Of a stretch of DNA of 64,000 nucleotides, positions 63,204 through 64,000 are shown piece by piece; position 1 is the first letter of the stretch, and each line of letters opens with the position of its first letter. The notes under the pieces were generated by a model, which was given only the letters and a program-made list of their open reading frames with translations, had not been told where the DNA came from and did no database searches. The DNA lies in contig JAILKU010000029.1 of assembly GCA_024693505.1 (NCBI GenBank), forward strand, positions 1 to 64,000, given 5' to 3'. Source of the stretch: Bacteroidaceae bacterium (GTDB lineage: Bacteria; Bacteroidota; Bacteroidia; Bacteroidales; Bacteroidaceae). Both the position numbers and the translations under genes were made by a program.

Positions 63204-63821
63204 TCAGATACGTAGTTCGATATCTAAAGCCTCCAACGTGTCATTTATTTCCTTGATAGTTTTATGGTGTTCTTCTCTATTTAACTCCTGACACGAAAGC
63301 CACGACTGACAGGTATGAATGGGAATGTCGAGCATAATTCCCATCAAGGTGGCAACTTTCGTTTTCCGCCCACGTACGCTGAGGAACTCTATAGTGAAGC
63401 CTGCTTCCGACATTATCTTCCGTGCCAGCTCCATGCGAACCTTCTGCTGGGCTTCTATTGAAGGAAGATTTTTCTTCATGGATTCAAGCAGCTCTTCTTG
63501 TTCATTGATTTTTTCTTCCAACGATGATACATGTTCTTTTGCTTGCTTCAATTCAGATTCCAGTTCCTTGATACGACTTGCCTGAGCTTCATTATTTTTA
63601 ATTAACTCATTTTGTATTTCAGGCAAGATAGTAGGAGTTGGCATTAGGGTATTTTTCTCCTGAGATATATTATCAATGGGCATATCGCATTCAATGTCGA
63701 AGTCCAAATCCTTCATATATTTTGGAAAATCTCTTTTACTACCGAAATAGGGATTTCCCCAAAAAATATCGCCAATCTCTTTCCTCCAATCTCCATATTT
63801 CCCCATTATGACTTTTATCAT
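63204..63821 (-). CDS. Coiled-coil protein of the accessory module
   Basis: A 205-residue protein. The N-terminal part (about 1-60) is Trp/Gly-rich (GKYGDWRKEIGDIFWGN). A long coiled coil follows (about 75-120, RIKELESELKQAKEHVSSLE). A C-terminal helical segment (ARKIMSEAGFTIEFLSVRGR) then leads to a winged-helix-like end. I cannot assign a function. The start overlaps the preceding small gene by ATGA, so the two are translated together. Confidence 0.8.
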   Translation of the reverse strand: MIKVIMGKYGDWRKEIGDIFWGNPYFGSKRDFPKYMKDLDFDIECDMPIDNISQEKNTLMPTPTILPEIQNELIKNNEAQASRIKELESELKQAKEHVSSLEEKINEQEELLESMKKNLPSIEAQQKVRMELARKIMSEAGFTIEFLSVRGRKTKVATLMGIMLDIPIHTCQSWLSCQELNREEHHKTIKEINDTLEALDIELRI

Positions 63822-63979
63822 CTTACGATGACGGTTGTTTTTACAGCTTTTAGAATTATATATCTGACGAGTTCCTCACTGAAATTATCAGTCAGTATGG
63901 CCATGTTACTGGGACTCATTCTATCAATATCCTCCAATCCCATGTTGTCAATCCTTATTTTAAGTTCATCATAAGTCAT
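63818..63979 (-). CDS. 53-residue small protein coupled to the coiled-coil gene
   Basis: The frame MTYDELKIRIDNMGLEDIDR continues to AVKTTVIVR and a TGA that overlaps the ATG of the next gene (ATGA). The predicted protein is amphipathic and helical. The overlap and reading frame support a real gene, although it is short and I recognise no family. Its promoter is probably outside the window. Confidence 0.6.
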   Translation of the reverse strand: MTYDELKIRIDNMGLEDIDRMSPSNMAILTDNFSEELVRYIILKAVKTTVIVR

Positions 63980-64000
63980 ATGCGTCTGTTTTATTTTGTT

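Noticed and set aside
1-64000. tRNA or rRNA genes
   Set aside because: I looked in the intergenic spaces and found no cloverleaf or conserved rRNA sequence. A tRNAscan-SE run would confirm.

Overview
The window is a chromosomal stretch from a member of the Bacteroidales, most likely Prevotella or a close relative. The evidence is the repeated Bacteroidetes-type promoter (TTTG, 18-21 bp, TAnnTTTG), the six-gene Na+-translocating NADH:quinone reductase operon, the ftsK-LolA-trxB run, a eukaryote-like glycogen branching enzyme, a surface-export lipoprotein signal (C-SDDDD), and VirE_N/BT4734-type mobile-element genes. I found no tRNA, rRNA, CRISPR array or replication origin.

Layout. 1-5.5 kb (minus): ftsK, a LolA-like carrier, trxB and a membrane protein cut by the window edge. 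5.6-11.6 kb (plus): a DUF5063 protein, a 3'-5' exonuclease and an rRNA methyltransferase overlapping end to end; then a nucleoside-type MFS transporter, rsmE and a DUF4836-like membrane-anchored protein. 11.6-15.8 kb (minus): a polyprenol-phosphate glycosyltransferase, dihydroorotase and a secreted beta-helix protein. 15.9-20.6 kb (plus): guaA and two exported oxidoreductases, one FAD type and one Gfo/Idh/MocA type. 20.7-25.3 kb (minus): a TamB-like giant. 25.3-31.2 kb (plus): nqrABCDEF. 31.2-33.4 kb: a repeat- and hairpin-rich accessory spot with a doubtful ORF, then a small winged-helix regulator with its membrane partner. 33.4-39.6 kb (plus): a Bax-inhibitor-1 family protein, gyrA and two repeat-rich exported proteins. 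39.6-42.3 kb (minus): pyrB-pyrI-glyA. 42.4-52.7 kb (plus): a class A PBP, kdsB, a 14-repeat MORN protein, a branching enzyme with a histone-H1-like tail, a membrane protein, an aminotransferase and a LolC/E-type permease. 52.7-57.2 kb: prmA (minus), then a low-complexity secreted protein and two outer-membrane barrel proteins (plus). 57.2-58.7 kb: a REP-like palindromic element and a duplicated-domain lipoprotein. 58.8-64 kb (minus): an accessory module with a MntA-type nucleotidyltransferase, the remnant of its HepT partner, a VirE_N/DUF3987-type helicase-primase-like protein and four small unknown genes.

Most of the window is housekeeping: cell division, envelope biogenesis (TamB, LolA-like, LolC/E-like, PBP1A, KdsB), pyrimidine and purine synthesis, Na+ bioenergetics and glycogen. 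The points most worth checking are: a single in-frame TAA that splits an otherwise intact gyrA; a toxin-antitoxin locus in which the HepT toxin has collapsed but the MntA partner survives; a lysine/serine-rich tail on a branching enzyme; a six-cysteine tail on NqrC; three intergenic tandem repeat arrays (9, 22 and 22 bp periods); a REP-like inverted element; and a duplication of the 3' end of nqrF. I did not find a clearly new multi-gene system. The best candidate for undescribed biology is the 59.4-64 kb module, whose small genes I cannot assign.
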